Shown piece by piece: positions 27,258 to 36,273 of a stretch of 64,000 nucleotides of DNA. The position numbers and the translations under genes are program-made. The stretch is from Pelosinus fermentans JBW45 (GTDB lineage Bacteria > Bacillota > Negativicutes > DSM-13327). The notes beneath the pieces are model-generated. The model was not told the origin of the DNA. It ran no database searches and saw only the letters and a program-made list of their open reading frames with translations. The first letter of the stretch is position 1. Each line of letters begins with the position of its first letter. Location of the stretch: positions 4,943,001 to 5,007,000 of the forward strand of contig NZ_CP010978.1 of assembly GCF_000271665.2 (NCBI RefSeq), read 5' to 3'.

Positions 27258-27302
27258 TTCTTCTAAAACTATACTTATTCTTTTTTGCAAGTGTTTGCAA
27301 AT

Positions 27303-27345
27303 TGTGACATACATCACATTTATTCTTTCCCAATACCATTATAAT
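27303..27345 (+). promoter_or_regulatory. Class II CRP/FNR-type promoter of hcp
   Basis: A perfect TGTGA-N6-TCACA palindrome (27303-27318) lies upstream of TATAAT (27340-27345). With transcription starting near 27352 the site is centred near -41.5, the class II activator position, and there is no good -35 box. The Crp/Fnr protein encoded just downstream has a recognition helix (GTTRETVTRTL) close to that of proteins reading TGTGA, so it is the likely activator. Confidence 0.75.
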
Positions 27346-27383
27346 GAATAATGTAATAAAAAATGGTAAGGGGGATATGATTC

Positions 27384-28682
27384 ATGAGCATGTTTTGTCG
27401 TCAATGCGAGCAAACCGCTGGAGGTACAGGCTGTACTAAGGTAGGGGTTTGCGGTAAAAATGAGGATATTGCCAGTCTGCAAGATACACTTGTTTTTGGT
27501 CTAAAAGGAATTTCTGCATATGCCCACCATGCTAGAGAACTTGGCGCTAGAGATGAACAAGTCGATGCTTTTATGCATGATGCGTTATTCTTTACTCTCA
27601 CAAATGTTAACTTTAGCTTAGAACGTCATATTGAAATGGTATTAAAATGCGGTGAAATGAACCTTAGAATCATGGAAGTGTTAGATAATGCCCATGTTGC
27701 ACGCTATGGCTCACCAGCTCCTGCACAGGTATTTACAGGCACTAAAGCTGGCCCTGGCATTGTGATCACAGGTCATGATCTCTTAGATCTTGAAGAATTA
27801 TTAAAACAAACAGAAGGTACTGGCGTTAACGTTTATACTCATGGAGAAATGTTACCTGCTCATTCCTATCCTGAACTTAGAAAATACAAACACTTAATTG
27901 GAAATTTCGGCACTGCATGGCAAAATCAGCGCACAGAATTCGAAAATTTTTCTGGCGCTATTTTAGTAACAACAAACTGTGTAATGCCGCTTACTGACAA
28001 ATGTTCCTATGGAGATCGCATTTATATGCGTAATATTACAGGTCTACAAGGTGGCAAACAAATCCTTGACCGTGATTTCTCCGAAATTATTGCCCATGCA
28101 AAATCCTTACCAGCTCTGCCTGAAACAGCTGGCGACTATACAATTGCTACAGGTTTCCATCATAGTGTTATCCTTAGCTTGGCTGACAAAGTGGTCGAAG
28201 CGGTTAAAGCCGGTAAGATCAAACGTTTCTTCTTAATTGGCGGTTGCGACGGCGCCAAACCTGGTCGTAACTACTACACTGAATTGGCACAAAAGGTACC
28301 TAAAGATTGCGTAATATTAACCGTAGCTTGTGGTAAATATCGCTTTAACAATTTGGAATTTGGTGATATTGATGGCATTCCTCGCCTCTTGGATTTAGGA
28401 CAATGCAACAATGCTTTCTCAGGCATTCAAGTAGCAGTAGCCTTAGCTAAAGCATTCAACTGCGGCGTAAATGACCTGCCACTTTCCTTTGTTCTATCCT
28501 GGTATGAGCAAAAAGCAGTAGCGATTCTCTTAACTCTGCTTCACTTAGGAGTCAAAAACATTCGAATTGGCCCTACACCACCTGCTTTCATCTCACCAAA
28601 TGTATTTAAAGTATTAAATGAGTCTTTCGGTTTACAGCTAATTACCACTCCTGATGAAGATCTAAAAGCCATTCTTGGCTAA
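27384..28682 (+). CDS. hcp: Hybrid cluster protein (hydroxylamine reductase family), short form
   Basis: A 432-aa metalloprotein. The N-terminal cluster ligands are in MFCRQCEQTAGGTGC and VGVCGK. Hybrid-cluster ligand regions are visible as HGEMLPAHSYPEL, TNCVMPL, GGCDGAKPGR, VACGKYRF and LDLGQCNN. Hcp acts on nitric oxide or hydroxylamine under anaerobic nitrosative stress. Classical class I/II enzymes are about 540-555 aa; this short protein fits the class III group lacking an internal helical region. Start ATG follows AAGGGGG. Monocistronic, with a strong terminator, driven by a CRP-type promoter. Confidence 0.93.
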   Translation: MSMFCRQCEQTAGGTGCTKVGVCGKNEDIASLQDTLVFGLKGISAYAHHARELGARDEQVDAFMHDALFFTLTNVNFSLERHIEMVLKCGEMNLRIMEVLDNAHVARYGSPAPAQVFTGTKAGPGIVITGHDLLDLEELLKQTEGTGVNVYTHGEMLPAHSYPELRKYKHLIGNFGTAWQNQRTEFENFSGAILVTTNCVMPLTDKCSYGDRIYMRNITGLQGGKQILDRDFSEIIAHAKSLPALPETAGDYTIATGFHHSVILSLADKVVEAVKAGKIKRFFLIGGCDGAKPGRNYYTELAQKVPKDCVILTVACGKYRFNNLEFGDIDGIPRLLDLGQCNNAFSGIQVAVALAKAFNCGVNDLPLSFVLSWYEQKAVAILLTLLHLGVKNIRIGPTPPAFISPNVFKVLNESFGLQLITTPDEDLKAILG

Positions 28683-28687
28683 ATAAT

Positions 28688-28720
28688 AAATCCTGGATGA
28701 AATTCATCCAGGATTTTTTT
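28688..28720 (+). terminator. Terminator of hcp
   Basis: A perfect 13-bp stem, AAATCCTGGATGA with TCATCCAGGATTT, with a 3-nt loop and a T-run. Confidence 0.9.
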
Positions 28721-28793
28721 ATGAATCAGAAAGTATAGAATTTTATTTTTAACGATCTCTTTGAGTGTCTTTTATTTTGACTCTTTCGTACAC

Positions 28794-29498
28794 TTAGGAA
28801 ATTAAGCGTCTTAAATATTCCACATCCAGAATTCTTATTTTCTGACCGTCAAAATCGATGAATTTATCTTTTTTCAGAGAACTTAACGTCCTTGTTACTG
28901 TTTCCCTTGTTGTCCCCACCAGATTTGCTAAGTCTTGTCTCGATAAATCAAGAGCAAGTTCAATTACACCATTGTCTTTGATATCACCTTGTTCCTGGCT
29001 TAAGCGCAATAATACTTCTACGGTACGTGACATTACATCATTCAAAGCCAAGTTTTTAATTTTCTGCTGTGCATAGATTAATCGCTGACTTAGCGCTTTT
29101 ATTAACTGTAGAGCCAGCTCATTATTCGTAAGTACCAGCTGCTCTAAGTCTATATTACGTATCATACCAATACAGGAAGGCTCTACTGCCACAGCAGTCG
29201 CCGGATAAGGCCGGTTATTAAACATCAGCACCTCAGCAAAAATCTCTCCTGCCCCTAAGATCTTAATAATATGTTCCCGCCCATCATCAGAAGTTCTAAG
29301 AACCTTTACTTTGCCGCTTTTTACATAATGAAAGCCTTCACCCGTATCACCTTCAAGAAAAATAATCATGCCTTTGCGAAAGCGCCGCTCAATTGTATGA
29401 TTATGAATAATCTCCAATTGCTTTTCCGGCAGCCTTGAAAAAACAGGTATCTCTCTTAGATATTCCCATCCCTCTTTATTGCTTTCCAAAATACTCAT
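28794..29498 (-). CDS. Crp/Fnr-family transcriptional regulator
   Basis: A 234-aa regulator. The cyclic-nucleotide-binding-type beta-roll covers about 15-135 (FLEGDTGEGFHYVKSGKVKV). A dimerisation helix is at about 135-165, and the winged HTH at about 170-230 has LSRQDLANLVGTTRETVTRT. No cysteine cluster of FNR type is visible near the N-terminus, so its signal is unclear; it could bind heme or a small molecule. The ATG at 29498 overlaps the M20 stop codon (ATGA), so the two genes are translationally coupled. Convergent with hcp; the TGTGA-N6-TCACA site at the hcp promoter fits its recognition helix. Confidence 0.9.
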   Translation of the reverse strand: MSILESNKEGWEYLREIPVFSRLPEKQLEIIHNHTIERRFRKGMIIFLEGDTGEGFHYVKSGKVKVLRTSDDGREHIIKILGAGEIFAEVLMFNNRPYPATAVAVEPSCIGMIRNIDLEQLVLTNNELALQLIKALSQRLIYAQQKIKNLALNDVMSRTVEVLLRLSQEQGDIKDNGVIELALDLSRQDLANLVGTTRETVTRTLSSLKKDKFIDFDGQKIRILDVEYLRRLIS

Positions 29499-30733
29499 CG
29501 CCACCTCTCACTACTTTCTTGTTCCTTTGTAAGCAAAAACTGACAGGCAATCGCCTGATAGCCTGCCGCCGCAGCCGTTAATTGATTTACTTTTAGATTC
29601 TCATCAGCAATATGCATATCCTTCTCACAGCCAGGACCAAAACCGATGGTAGGAACGTTGGCTATCGCAGCGGAGTAACTAGCATTCGTGGAAATAGTAT
29701 AGGTGGAAAGTGCAGGGGTAAAACCAGCTTTACCTAAGGCTTGTTGGGCACCACTTACCAATTCATGTTCAGGAGATAGTATCCACCCAGGGAAAAACCG
29801 CTTTCCCGATAAATATTGTCCTGTATAGCACTCAAGACCAGACTCAGCAATCCCTACCTCTGCGCTAAAGTCAGCATCCTGGTGCTGCAATACAGCAATG
29901 GCTCTATGAATTGGCTGCAAGATATCTGCTTCTAATTCATCCTGGACCATATACCGATCAAATGTAGCCCAACATGTATGGGGCACTGTAGAACTCCCCG
30001 GAGAGGGAGCTGAGGCGATACTTACTAGTTCTAGACTCCCCTGCCCTAATGAGCTAACTGAAAAGGTTGTTTGCTTCTTAATCTCTGCTACTAAATTTAA
30101 CATCATATCACTGGCGTTCTTCCCAGCTAAGGGAACAGCAGAATGAGCGGCTTTTCCTTTCGTCATCACGATCACTTGAGCGCGCCCCCGCTGCCCATAG
30201 CAAATCGCCAAATCAGAAGCTTCTCCAACAATCACATAATCTGGCTTCATTACTTGGATCACTTGGCGAAAGGCCAATCCTTCAAACTGCTCCTTACCAA
30301 CTGTACCGGATACAAATACAGATCCAGATAGTTTATCTTTATATTGGATCAAAGGTGCCAAGCCACATATCATTGCAGACAAAGCTCCCTTCATGCTTAC
30401 AACCCCACGGCCATACATACGTCCATTCTCAACCAATCCCTCAAAAGGATCATGAATCCATATTTCAGTACCACTCACAGGTATCGTATCGATATGACTA
30501 TCAAACAACACTTTAGGACCCGGATGGTTTCCGCGAATCTCACCAATTACATTGCCCACGCCATCAATCCAAGCCGAATCATACCCCAAAGCAAGCATCT
30601 TCTCTACTAACAAATCTGCAATTTCTTGTTCTTGCCCTGTATAGCTAGGAATTTGCACTAACTCTTGACATGTCTTTATGATCAATTCTTCATCAACTGG
30701 CCCAAGGGGTCCACAAATCTGTTGATTATCCAT
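29495..30733 (-). CDS. M20-family hydrolase (YgeY-like) with altered catalytic residues
   Basis: A 412-aa protein from the ATG at 30733, which follows AAGGGAGAAG; the 74-residue extension in the longer frame runs into a repeat. It resembles the YgeY-type putative selenium-metabolism hydrolases of the M20 metallopeptidase family. The first metal motif is kept (DSHIDTIPV), as are the C-terminal HIADENL histidine and the dimerisation domain. Two usual key residues are not: the bridging Asp of the GRG-xxD motif is Ser (GRGVVSMKG), and the catalytic Glu of the EE pair is Lys (GTVGKEQFEG). The alignment is from memory of the family. It may be inactive or a binding protein, and it is coupled to the Crp/Fnr gene. 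Confidence 0.75.
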   Translation of the reverse strand: MDNQQICGPLGPVDEELIIKTCQELVQIPSYTGQEQEIADLLVEKMLALGYDSAWIDGVGNVIGEIRGNHPGPKVLFDSHIDTIPVSGTEIWIHDPFEGLVENGRMYGRGVVSMKGALSAMICGLAPLIQYKDKLSGSVFVSGTVGKEQFEGLAFRQVIQVMKPDYVIVGEASDLAICYGQRGRAQVIVMTKGKAAHSAVPLAGKNASDMMLNLVAEIKKQTTFSVSSLGQGSLELVSIASAPSPGSSTVPHTCWATFDRYMVQDELEADILQPIHRAIAVLQHQDADFSAEVGIAESGLECYTGQYLSGKRFFPGWILSPEHELVSGAQQALGKAGFTPALSTYTISTNASYSAAIANVPTIGFGPGCEKDMHIADENLKVNQLTAAAAGYQAIACQFLLTKEQESSERWR

Positions 30734-30860
30734 TCTACTTCTCCCTTTTTCTAGGCTAACTTTCAATAGCCGCATTAGAGCATTACAATTATATAAAATT
30801 ATCAATTTCGATTCCATTCTCACTAAATCCTGCATAATTAAGAAGTATAATAAGAGAAAC

Positions 30861-30956
30861 GCTGCACATCCTTTACCAACATATAAATAATCGAACCACA
30901 AAAACACAAAGGATACAAAGGATTGCGGCAGCGGCATCGTGCCTTTGTGGTTCATA
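30861..30956. repeat. Intergenic inverted repeat, AAAGG subtype, copy 3
   Basis: The left flank CGCTGCACATCCTTTA matches the flank of copies 2, 6 and 8. The arms are GAACCACAAAAACACAAAGG and GTGCCTTTGTGGTTCAT, with a short GC-rich GCGGCAGCGGCAT centre. It is within the gap upstream of the M20 gene and created the false long reading of that gene. Confidence 0.85.
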
Positions 30957-30969
30957 TTTCGTCCTATCT

Positions 30970-31041
30970 ATGGCAGGAAATCCTCAATCGGTCACGAAAA
31001 GAAATAAATGGACTTATCTATTATTCGGTGACGACTGCCAT
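30970..31041 (+). promoter_or_regulatory. Nested stem-loop before the metallophosphoesterase
   Basis: ATGGCAG (30970-30976) pairs with CTGCCAT (31035-31041) and, inside, GTCAC pairs with GTGAC. The two stems form a long nested hairpin about 65 bp before the start codon. It may be a structured 5' leader or an operator; no known riboswitch motif. Confidence 0.35.
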
Positions 31042-31104
31042 GTATCACACTGATTTGGAGCATATATAGCAACGTTGACTATATGAAGGAGCGCATACAT
31101 TACC

Positions 31105-32244
31105 ATGATCATCATTGTACTACTACTCTATAGTGCCATTAATTTTTACATTGGGATACGAGGCTGGCAATCCTTACGAAGGAAATCATCTCTTATTTTC
31201 TCCATAAGTTATCTCTTTATTTTCAGTCTTTTTGCATTGAGTTACCCTTTGGGCAGTTTAATTCAAAAACTCTCTCCTTCACCCCTTGGTGATACCCTTC
31301 TTTTGACTGGTTCCTTTTGGCTCGGCATGATCTATTATTTATTTTTATTTACTCTCTTTATTGATATTCTGCGTTTCATCGATACATACAAACCCTTTTT
31401 ACCGCTAAAATTAAAACAACATTCTTTGCGGGTGGCTGCCACCGTTTTTCTGGCCACAACCTGTCTGATTGCTTATGGTACGTGGAACGCTCGTCACCCA
31501 GTGACCATCAACTATGAGATCACTATACCCAAAACAGCAGGAACAAGTTCTTTAGAAACCTTACAAGTCGTCATGGTCTCTGACATTCATTTGGGACAGA
31601 TTGTTGATAATCGTCGTTTAAAACGATTAGTCAATCGAATTAATCAACTAGAGCCTGATATTGTACTGATTCCTGGGGATATTATTGATAATGATATCAA
31701 TGTTCTGCCAAATCAGCATATGATCGAGACATTTCGTAAACTTCGACCTAAACTAGGTACCTATGCGGTATTAGGAAATCACGAATATTTCGATCAGCAA
31801 ACAGATCTTGCTATTCAATATCTAGAGCAAGGCAATATACATATACTCCGGGATCAATGGACCCTAGTTGATAATAGTTTTTATGTGGTAGGCCGGGATG
31901 ATCTTGCCAAAATGCGTTATATAGGAGCCTCTCGACAAGACCTGAAAACTATCATGGAAGGCATTGATCATAAGCTGCCGATCATCCTTCTTGACCATCA
32001 ACCAAAAAATTTACAAGATGCAGTCGATCAAGGAGTTGATTTGCAACTATCAGGACATACTCACTTGGGGCAATTATTTCCGAATAGTCTAATCACGAAA
32101 AGACTCTACGAATTAGACTGGGGATATCTACAGAAAGAAAGTTTACAGGTGATCGTTTCTTGCGGCTTCGGTACATGGGGTCCCCCTGTCCGTATTGGCA
32201 ATTCGCCAGAAATAATTAACCTAACCATTCACTTTGCAAATTGA
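31105..32244 (+). CDS. Membrane metallophosphoesterase (YaeI/YkuE type)
   Basis: A 379-aa protein with about four N-terminal transmembrane helices (about 1-130) and a calcineurin-type phosphoesterase domain (about 150-375). Metal ligands lie in VMVSDIHLG, IPGDIIDND, LGNHEYF, LLDHQPKN and SGHTHLGQ. Members cleave lipid A or phospholipid-type phosphodiesters (YaeI) or unknown envelope substrates. Start ATG 12 bases after GAAGGAG. Monocistronic; followed by the riboswitch upstream of htpX. Confidence 0.9.
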   Translation: MIIIVLLLYSAINFYIGIRGWQSLRRKSSLIFSISYLFIFSLFALSYPLGSLIQKLSPSPLGDTLLLTGSFWLGMIYYLFLFTLFIDILRFIDTYKPFLPLKLKQHSLRVAATVFLATTCLIAYGTWNARHPVTINYEITIPKTAGTSSLETLQVVMVSDIHLGQIVDNRRLKRLVNRINQLEPDIVLIPGDIIDNDINVLPNQHMIETFRKLRPKLGTYAVLGNHEYFDQQTDLAIQYLEQGNIHILRDQWTLVDNSFYVVGRDDLAKMRYIGASRQDLKTIMEGIDHKLPIILLDHQPKNLQDAVDQGVDLQLSGHTHLGQLFPNSLITKRLYELDWGYLQKESLQVIVSCGFGTWGPPVRIGNSPEIINLTIHFAN

Positions 32245-32286
32245 TTCTGGAAATACAAGCTTTCTTTTCTTAAAAAAGAATAATTA

Positions 32287-32315
32287 TTGACAATTATATA
32301 ACCTCATGCTATTAT
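32287..32315 (+). promoter_or_regulatory. Sigma-A promoter of the htpX riboswitch leader
   Basis: A perfect TTGACA (32287-32292) lies 17 bp before TATTAT (32310-32315). Transcription would start near 32322, just before the aptamer. Confidence 0.8.
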
Positions 32316-32329
32316 ATAGGCAAACAAAG

Positions 32330-32462
32330 ATATAAATACCCTGCAAGGGGAGTAGCTGTACAGTATCTGCCGTCAACACGGATTCATCCCGGCTATACTG
32401 GCAATCATAATTGCAAGCAAGACCTTGCCTCATATCTAACAGTATGTGGGCAAGGTCTGTTT
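32330..32462 (+). promoter_or_regulatory. yybP-ykoY manganese riboswitch upstream of htpX
   Basis: The leader carries the family hallmarks: GCAAGGGGAGTAGC at the 5' side of the first leg, CGTCAACACGG, and GCAAGCAAGACCTTGCC at the 3' side. The last segment can instead pair with GGCAAGGTCTG (about 32448-32459), giving a hairpin followed by GTTTACT, an expression platform. These RNAs bind Mn2+ and usually turn genes on when it is abundant. In known genomes they commonly precede Mn exporters (MntP, P-type ATPases, TerC), so a link to HtpX is notable. Confidence 0.82.
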
Positions 32463-32516
32463 ACTATATCTTGATTTTTACTCAAAAAACAAAATCAAAA
32501 AGGAGGCTTTTTTATA

Positions 32517-33377
32517 ATGAACAATCTAAAAACAACCTTATTGTTAGCAGCCCTAACAGGTCTATTAATGGCAATTGGTGGTCTATTTGGCGGCAGATCC
32601 GGAGTAGGTATCATGCTGATAGTCTCCTTGGCTATGAATTTAGGGAGTTATTGGTTTAGTGATAAACTGGTTCTGCGTATGTACAGTGCCCGAGAAATTA
32701 CAGCTGAGCAAGGACCTGACCTCTTCAAACTGGTAGCCAATCTTGCTCATAGGGCAAACTTGCCGATGCCTAGAGTTTACGTAATTGATTCCGATGTCCC
32801 TAACGCCTTTGCTACAGGACGCAGTCCTCAATATGGTGTTGTCGCAGTTACTACCGGGATTATGAAAACTCTATCTTATGACGAATTGTCAGGTGTTATC
32901 GCCCATGAATTAGCTCATATTAAAAATCGTGATACACTCATTAGTACCGTTGTTGCTTCAATCGCAGGCGTTATTACCTGGATTGCCCACATGGCTCAAT
33001 GGTCAGCTATCTTCGGTATGGGTCGCAGCAATGAAGACGATAATGGCGGCGGTCTTCTAGGTACACTATTTACCATCGTATTAGCCCCAATTGCTGCAAC
33101 TCTTATCCAATTAGGAATTTCTCGTTCAAGAGAATATATGGCCGATGAAATTGGTGGTGCCATTTCAAACAATCCATTAGCATTAGCAAGTGCTTTAGAG
33201 AAAATTGATTATTATGCCAAACATAAAGTGCTGCCTGCTTCCACACCATCTACCTCCCATTTATTCATCATTAACCCATTAAGCGGGACGGGACAATGGA
33301 TGACGAACTTATTTAGCACTCATCCAGCTACCGCCGAGCGTGTAGCACGTCTCAGAGAACAAGCCCGCAACAGGTAA
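32517..33377 (+). CDS. htpX: HtpX membrane zinc metalloprotease
   Basis: A 286-aa M48-family protease. The membrane helices flank the catalytic site: two helices at about 7-45, the HExxH motif AHELAHIKNRDTL (about 130-142), a further hydrophobic segment at about 145-205, and the third ligand Glu in SREYMADEIGG. HtpX degrades damaged membrane proteins. Start follows AAAAAGGAGGC. Preceded by a Mn2+ riboswitch, which implies expression depends on manganese; the FtsH-type stress response is the usual context elsewhere. Confidence 0.95.
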   Translation: MNNLKTTLLLAALTGLLMAIGGLFGGRSGVGIMLIVSLAMNLGSYWFSDKLVLRMYSAREITAEQGPDLFKLVANLAHRANLPMPRVYVIDSDVPNAFATGRSPQYGVVAVTTGIMKTLSYDELSGVIAHELAHIKNRDTLISTVVASIAGVITWIAHMAQWSAIFGMGRSNEDDNGGGLLGTLFTIVLAPIAATLIQLGISRSREYMADEIGGAISNNPLALASALEKIDYYAKHKVLPASTPSTSHLFIINPLSGTGQWMTNLFSTHPATAERVARLREQARNR

Positions 33378-33380
33378 TAT

Positions 33381-33444
33381 AAAAAAGGAGACTGCCTTCA
33401 CCATAGGTCTAAAAGACTTATGGTGGGGGCAGCCTCCTTTTTTA
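33381..33444 (+). terminator. Terminator of htpX
   Basis: A long stem with internal mismatches, AAAAAAGGAG... with ...CTCCTTTTTTA, whose upper part pairs CACCATA with TATGGTG. Confidence 0.85.
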
Positions 33445-33586
33445 TATTTACTCTGTGCATTGACAGCTTTTTATGTTTAAGTAGATTAACAATCATAGTC
33501 AAAACCAATAATTTTGATTGTTATTATGAATTTTACGCATGGCTAGTAATGATATATACTACTTATATAACATGGAGGCGAAGAAA

Positions 33587-33949
33587 ATGTACATTTTAAA
33601 ATGTATTGCTCAAATTGGTGGATTACTAGGAATTGCCCTAATGGGTAATAAACTAACGCAGGTATTTGATTTACATTTCCCTGGTAGTATATTAGGAATC
33701 TTATTTATTTTTCTTTTATTAGAAGCAAAAATCATTTCTTTAGAATGGGTCGAGACAGGTGCCAACCTTCTCATTGCAGAGTTAATTCTATTTTTTATTC
33801 CATCAGCTGTCGGAGTGGTTCAATATAAACAGTTAATCATAACCAATGGAGCAAGTTTTGGATTCGTCATTTTTCTTAGCACCGTAACGGTGATGATTTC
33901 TACGGGATTACTTGCCGAATTCTTAAATAAGATAGGAAAGGGACGATAA
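33587..33949 (+). CDS. lrgA: LrgA/CidA-family holin-like protein
   Basis: A 120-aa membrane protein with four hydrophobic helices and the family features ALMGNKL, FPGSILGILFIF and FFIPSAVGVVQY. I chose the ATG at 33587 (MYILKCIAQIGG), about 9 bases after GGAGG; upstream ATGs lack a site. It acts with LrgB in regulation of murein hydrolase activity and, in some species, pyruvate uptake. One base separates its stop from lrgB. Usually activated by LytSR, which is encoded at 11-13.6 kb. Confidence 0.9.
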   Translation: MYILKCIAQIGGLLGIALMGNKLTQVFDLHFPGSILGILFIFLLLEAKIISLEWVETGANLLIAELILFFIPSAVGVVQYKQLIITNGASFGFVIFLSTVTVMISTGLLAEFLNKIGKGR

Positions 33950-33950
33950 T

Positions 33951-34628
33951 ATGTTAGCAGGATTTAGTTTTATTATTACAATTCTTAGTTATGTAGGAGC
34001 CAAACTTCTATATAGAAAAAAGCAATCCGTTTTTTTATCACCATTAGTCATCTGCCCTTTTGTATTAATCAGTTTGCTATTATCATTCCATGTTTCTTTA
34101 GAAACCTATTCTGCAGGTACACAATGGATTACGGATATGCTGCAGCCGGCAATCGTCGCTTTTGCAGTTCCCTTGTATAAATATCGAGCATTATTAAAGA
34201 AATATGCATTAGAAATTGCCCTTGGTGTTTTCGGAGGTTCGATCATTGCAATCGTATCTTCTGTTATGTATGGTAAATTGTTTCATTTGACGCCGCAACT
34301 TCTCGATAGTTTGGCGCCACGCTCCATTACCACTCCCATTGCGATGAATATTTCTCAAACCATTGGTGGCTTGCCTGCCATGACAGCTAGTTTTGTAATC
34401 GTAACAGGTATTGCAGGGATCGTTGCAGGTCCTTTTATTCTAAAATGGCTTCCCATTCATCATCAAGTTAGTAAAGGTATGCTTCTAGGAATGGGGGCAC
34501 ATGGAGCAGGAACAGCACAGGCATATGAAATAGGTTCTATCGAAGGGGCAATCGCAAGCTTAACAATGATTGTTGCTGGTATTATTACAATTATGGTAGC
34601 ACCTATACTCGTACCTCATCTGCATTAA
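33951..34628 (+). CDS. lrgB: LrgB/CidB-family membrane protein
   Basis: A 225-aa membrane protein of normal length with 6-8 helices. Family segments: PLYKYRALLKKYALEI, LAPRSITTPIAMNISQTIGG, GPFILKWLPIHHQVSKGMLL and GMGAHGAGTAQAYE. Translationally linked to lrgA. Role as for LrgA: the pair forms an export or pyruvate-transport-related unit. No clear terminator follows. Confidence 0.93.
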   Translation: MLAGFSFIITILSYVGAKLLYRKKQSVFLSPLVICPFVLISLLLSFHVSLETYSAGTQWITDMLQPAIVAFAVPLYKYRALLKKYALEIALGVFGGSIIAIVSSVMYGKLFHLTPQLLDSLAPRSITTPIAMNISQTIGGLPAMTASFVIVTGIAGIVAGPFILKWLPIHHQVSKGMLLGMGAHGAGTAQAYEIGSIEGAIASLTMIVAGIITIMVAPILVPHLH

Positions 34629-34981
34629 ACCTCTGCAGTTCGAAAAATTCCTCACTAAATGATCTATAGTTTTAACGCAGATGAGGTACTAATCCCCATC
34701 ATAATATAAAGGCAAAGTCAGCAAGATTCACGTAATGAAAACTGATGTTTTGGATAAAATAGAATGTATATAGTGGTGTAATTGATGCTGCAAATAATAA
34801 TTTTAAGGGTTTTTTCAAATATCCTCCCATAATATATGCAGGAAAATAGTCATATATAGTATAATAAAGCTATACGATATGTAACTACTGAATCAATAGA
34901 AATAATAAGTATGTAAATACGATATCAAACTAACAAATTCTTTAGTTAAAATGTATCATATTAAGGAAGGAGCATATATTA
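34629..34981. other. Gap upstream of dapL
   Basis: 353 bp of AT-rich sequence. A TATAAT lies at 34860-34865 on the plus strand, but its -35 region is poor. No lysine-riboswitch motif, no GAACC-family repeat, no ORF. AAGGAAGG just before 34982 is the dapL ribosome binding site. Confidence 0.45.
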
Positions 34982-36214
34982 ATGGCTTTAATTAACGAAA
35001 ACTATTTGAAACTCCCTGGCAGTTATTTATTTGCAGAAATCGCAAAGAGAGTTACAACTTTTAAAGCAGAATTTCCAGAAGCAAATATCATTCGATTGGG
35101 AATTGGTGATGTTACACAGCCTTTAACCCCTGCTGTCATTGAAGGCTTACACAAAGCCGTGGATGAAATGGCACACGCCGAAACATTTAGAGGCTACGGG
35201 CCAGAACAAGGTTATAACTTCCTCATCAAAAAGATCATTGAAACTGATTATCGTTCTAGAGGTGTCGAACTTGAAGAAGATGAAGTCTTCGTCAGTGACG
35301 GTTCAAAAAGCGATGTAGGTAATATACAAGAAATTTTTGGTGTACATAACAAAGTTGCGATTACTGATCCTGTATATCCTGTATATCTGGATACCAACGT
35401 AATGGCGGGTAGAACAGGTGGTTTTTCTAATGGCATCTTTGAAAATGTCACCTATTTAATCTGCAATGCAGAAAATAGTTTTGTTCCAGAGTTACCTACG
35501 GAAAAAGTAGACCTTATTTACTTATGTGTTCCTAATAATCCTACAGGTACCACACTTTCTAAAAAAGAATTAAAAAAATGGGTTGAATATGCAAGAACAA
35601 ACAACTCAATTATCTTATTTGATTCTGCTTATGAAGCATATATCCAAGATCCAGAGCTTCCTCACAGCATCTATGAAATCGAAGGTGCCAAAGAAGTCGC
35701 TATTGAGTTTCGTTCTTTCTCCAAAACAGCCGGATTTACTGGTACTAGATGCGCCTATACCGTTGTACCTAAAACCGTTCTGGCTCTTACTGCCAATGGC
35801 GAGAAACACCCCTTAAATAAATTATGGAACCGCAGACAAACGACCAAATTCAACGGTACTCCTTATATTATCCAAAAAGGTGCGGAAGCGACTTATACTC
35901 CTGAAGGTCAAGCCCAAATCAAGAGTGTAGTAAAATATTATATGGATAATGCAAGAATCATTAAGGAAGGCCTAGAAAGTATTGGCATACAAACCTTCGG
36001 TGGCGTAAATGCACCTTACATTTGGCTGAAAGTACCAAAAGGACTTGATTCTTGGTCTTTCTTCGATAAACTGCTCCATGAAGTACATATTGTAGGTACT
36101 CCTGGTACTGGCTTTGGTCCATCTGGCGAAGGTTATTTCAGATTGACAGCCTTTGGCAACAAAGAAGCTACCATTGAAGCAATTGAAAGAATTAAAAACA
36201 AATTAAGTTTATAA
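34982..36214 (+). CDS. dapL: LL-diaminopimelate aminotransferase
   Basis: A 410-aa class I/II PLP aminotransferase. It converts tetrahydrodipicolinate directly to LL-diaminopimelate, a shortcut in lysine and peptidoglycan synthesis. Family marks are the N-terminal [50 protein letters not shown], the PLP lysine in [18 protein letters not shown], and [16 protein letters not shown]. Length is normal. Monocistronic with a terminator. Presence of DapL fits anaerobic Firmicutes and Negativicutes. Confidence 0.96.
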   Translation: MALINENYLKLPGSYLFAEIAKRVTTFKAEFPEANIIRLGIGDVTQPLTPAVIEGLHKAVDEMAHAETFRGYGPEQGYNFLIKKIIETDYRSRGVELEEDEVFVSDGSKSDVGNIQEIFGVHNKVAITDPVYPVYLDTNVMAGRTGGFSNGIFENVTYLICNAENSFVPELPTEKVDLIYLCVPNNPTGTTLSKKELKKWVEYARTNNSIILFDSAYEAYIQDPELPHSIYEIEGAKEVAIEFRSFSKTAGFTGTRCAYTVVPKTVLALTANGEKHPLNKLWNRRQTTKFNGTPYIIQKGAEATYTPEGQAQIKSVVKYYMDNARIIKEGLESIGIQTFGGVNAPYIWLKVPKGLDSWSFFDKLLHEVHIVGTPGTGFGPSGEGYFRLTAFGNKEATIEAIERIKNKLSL

Positions 36215-36218
36215 GTAA

Positions 36219-36270
36219 AGCGCTAATGCGTCATTTTAAAAATAAAACCTTTTGAACCGCGAAGACACAA
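36219..36270. repeat. Intergenic repeat, GAAG subtype, truncated copy 4
   Basis: Only the left flank (AAGCGCTAATGCGTCATTTT) and left arm (TTTTGAACCGCGAAGACACA) are present. The right half is missing and replaced by the dapL terminator. Confidence 0.7.
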
Positions 36271-36273
36271 TCG

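Noticed and set aside
34629..34981. Lysine riboswitch before dapL
   Set aside because: The conserved L-box segments are absent.
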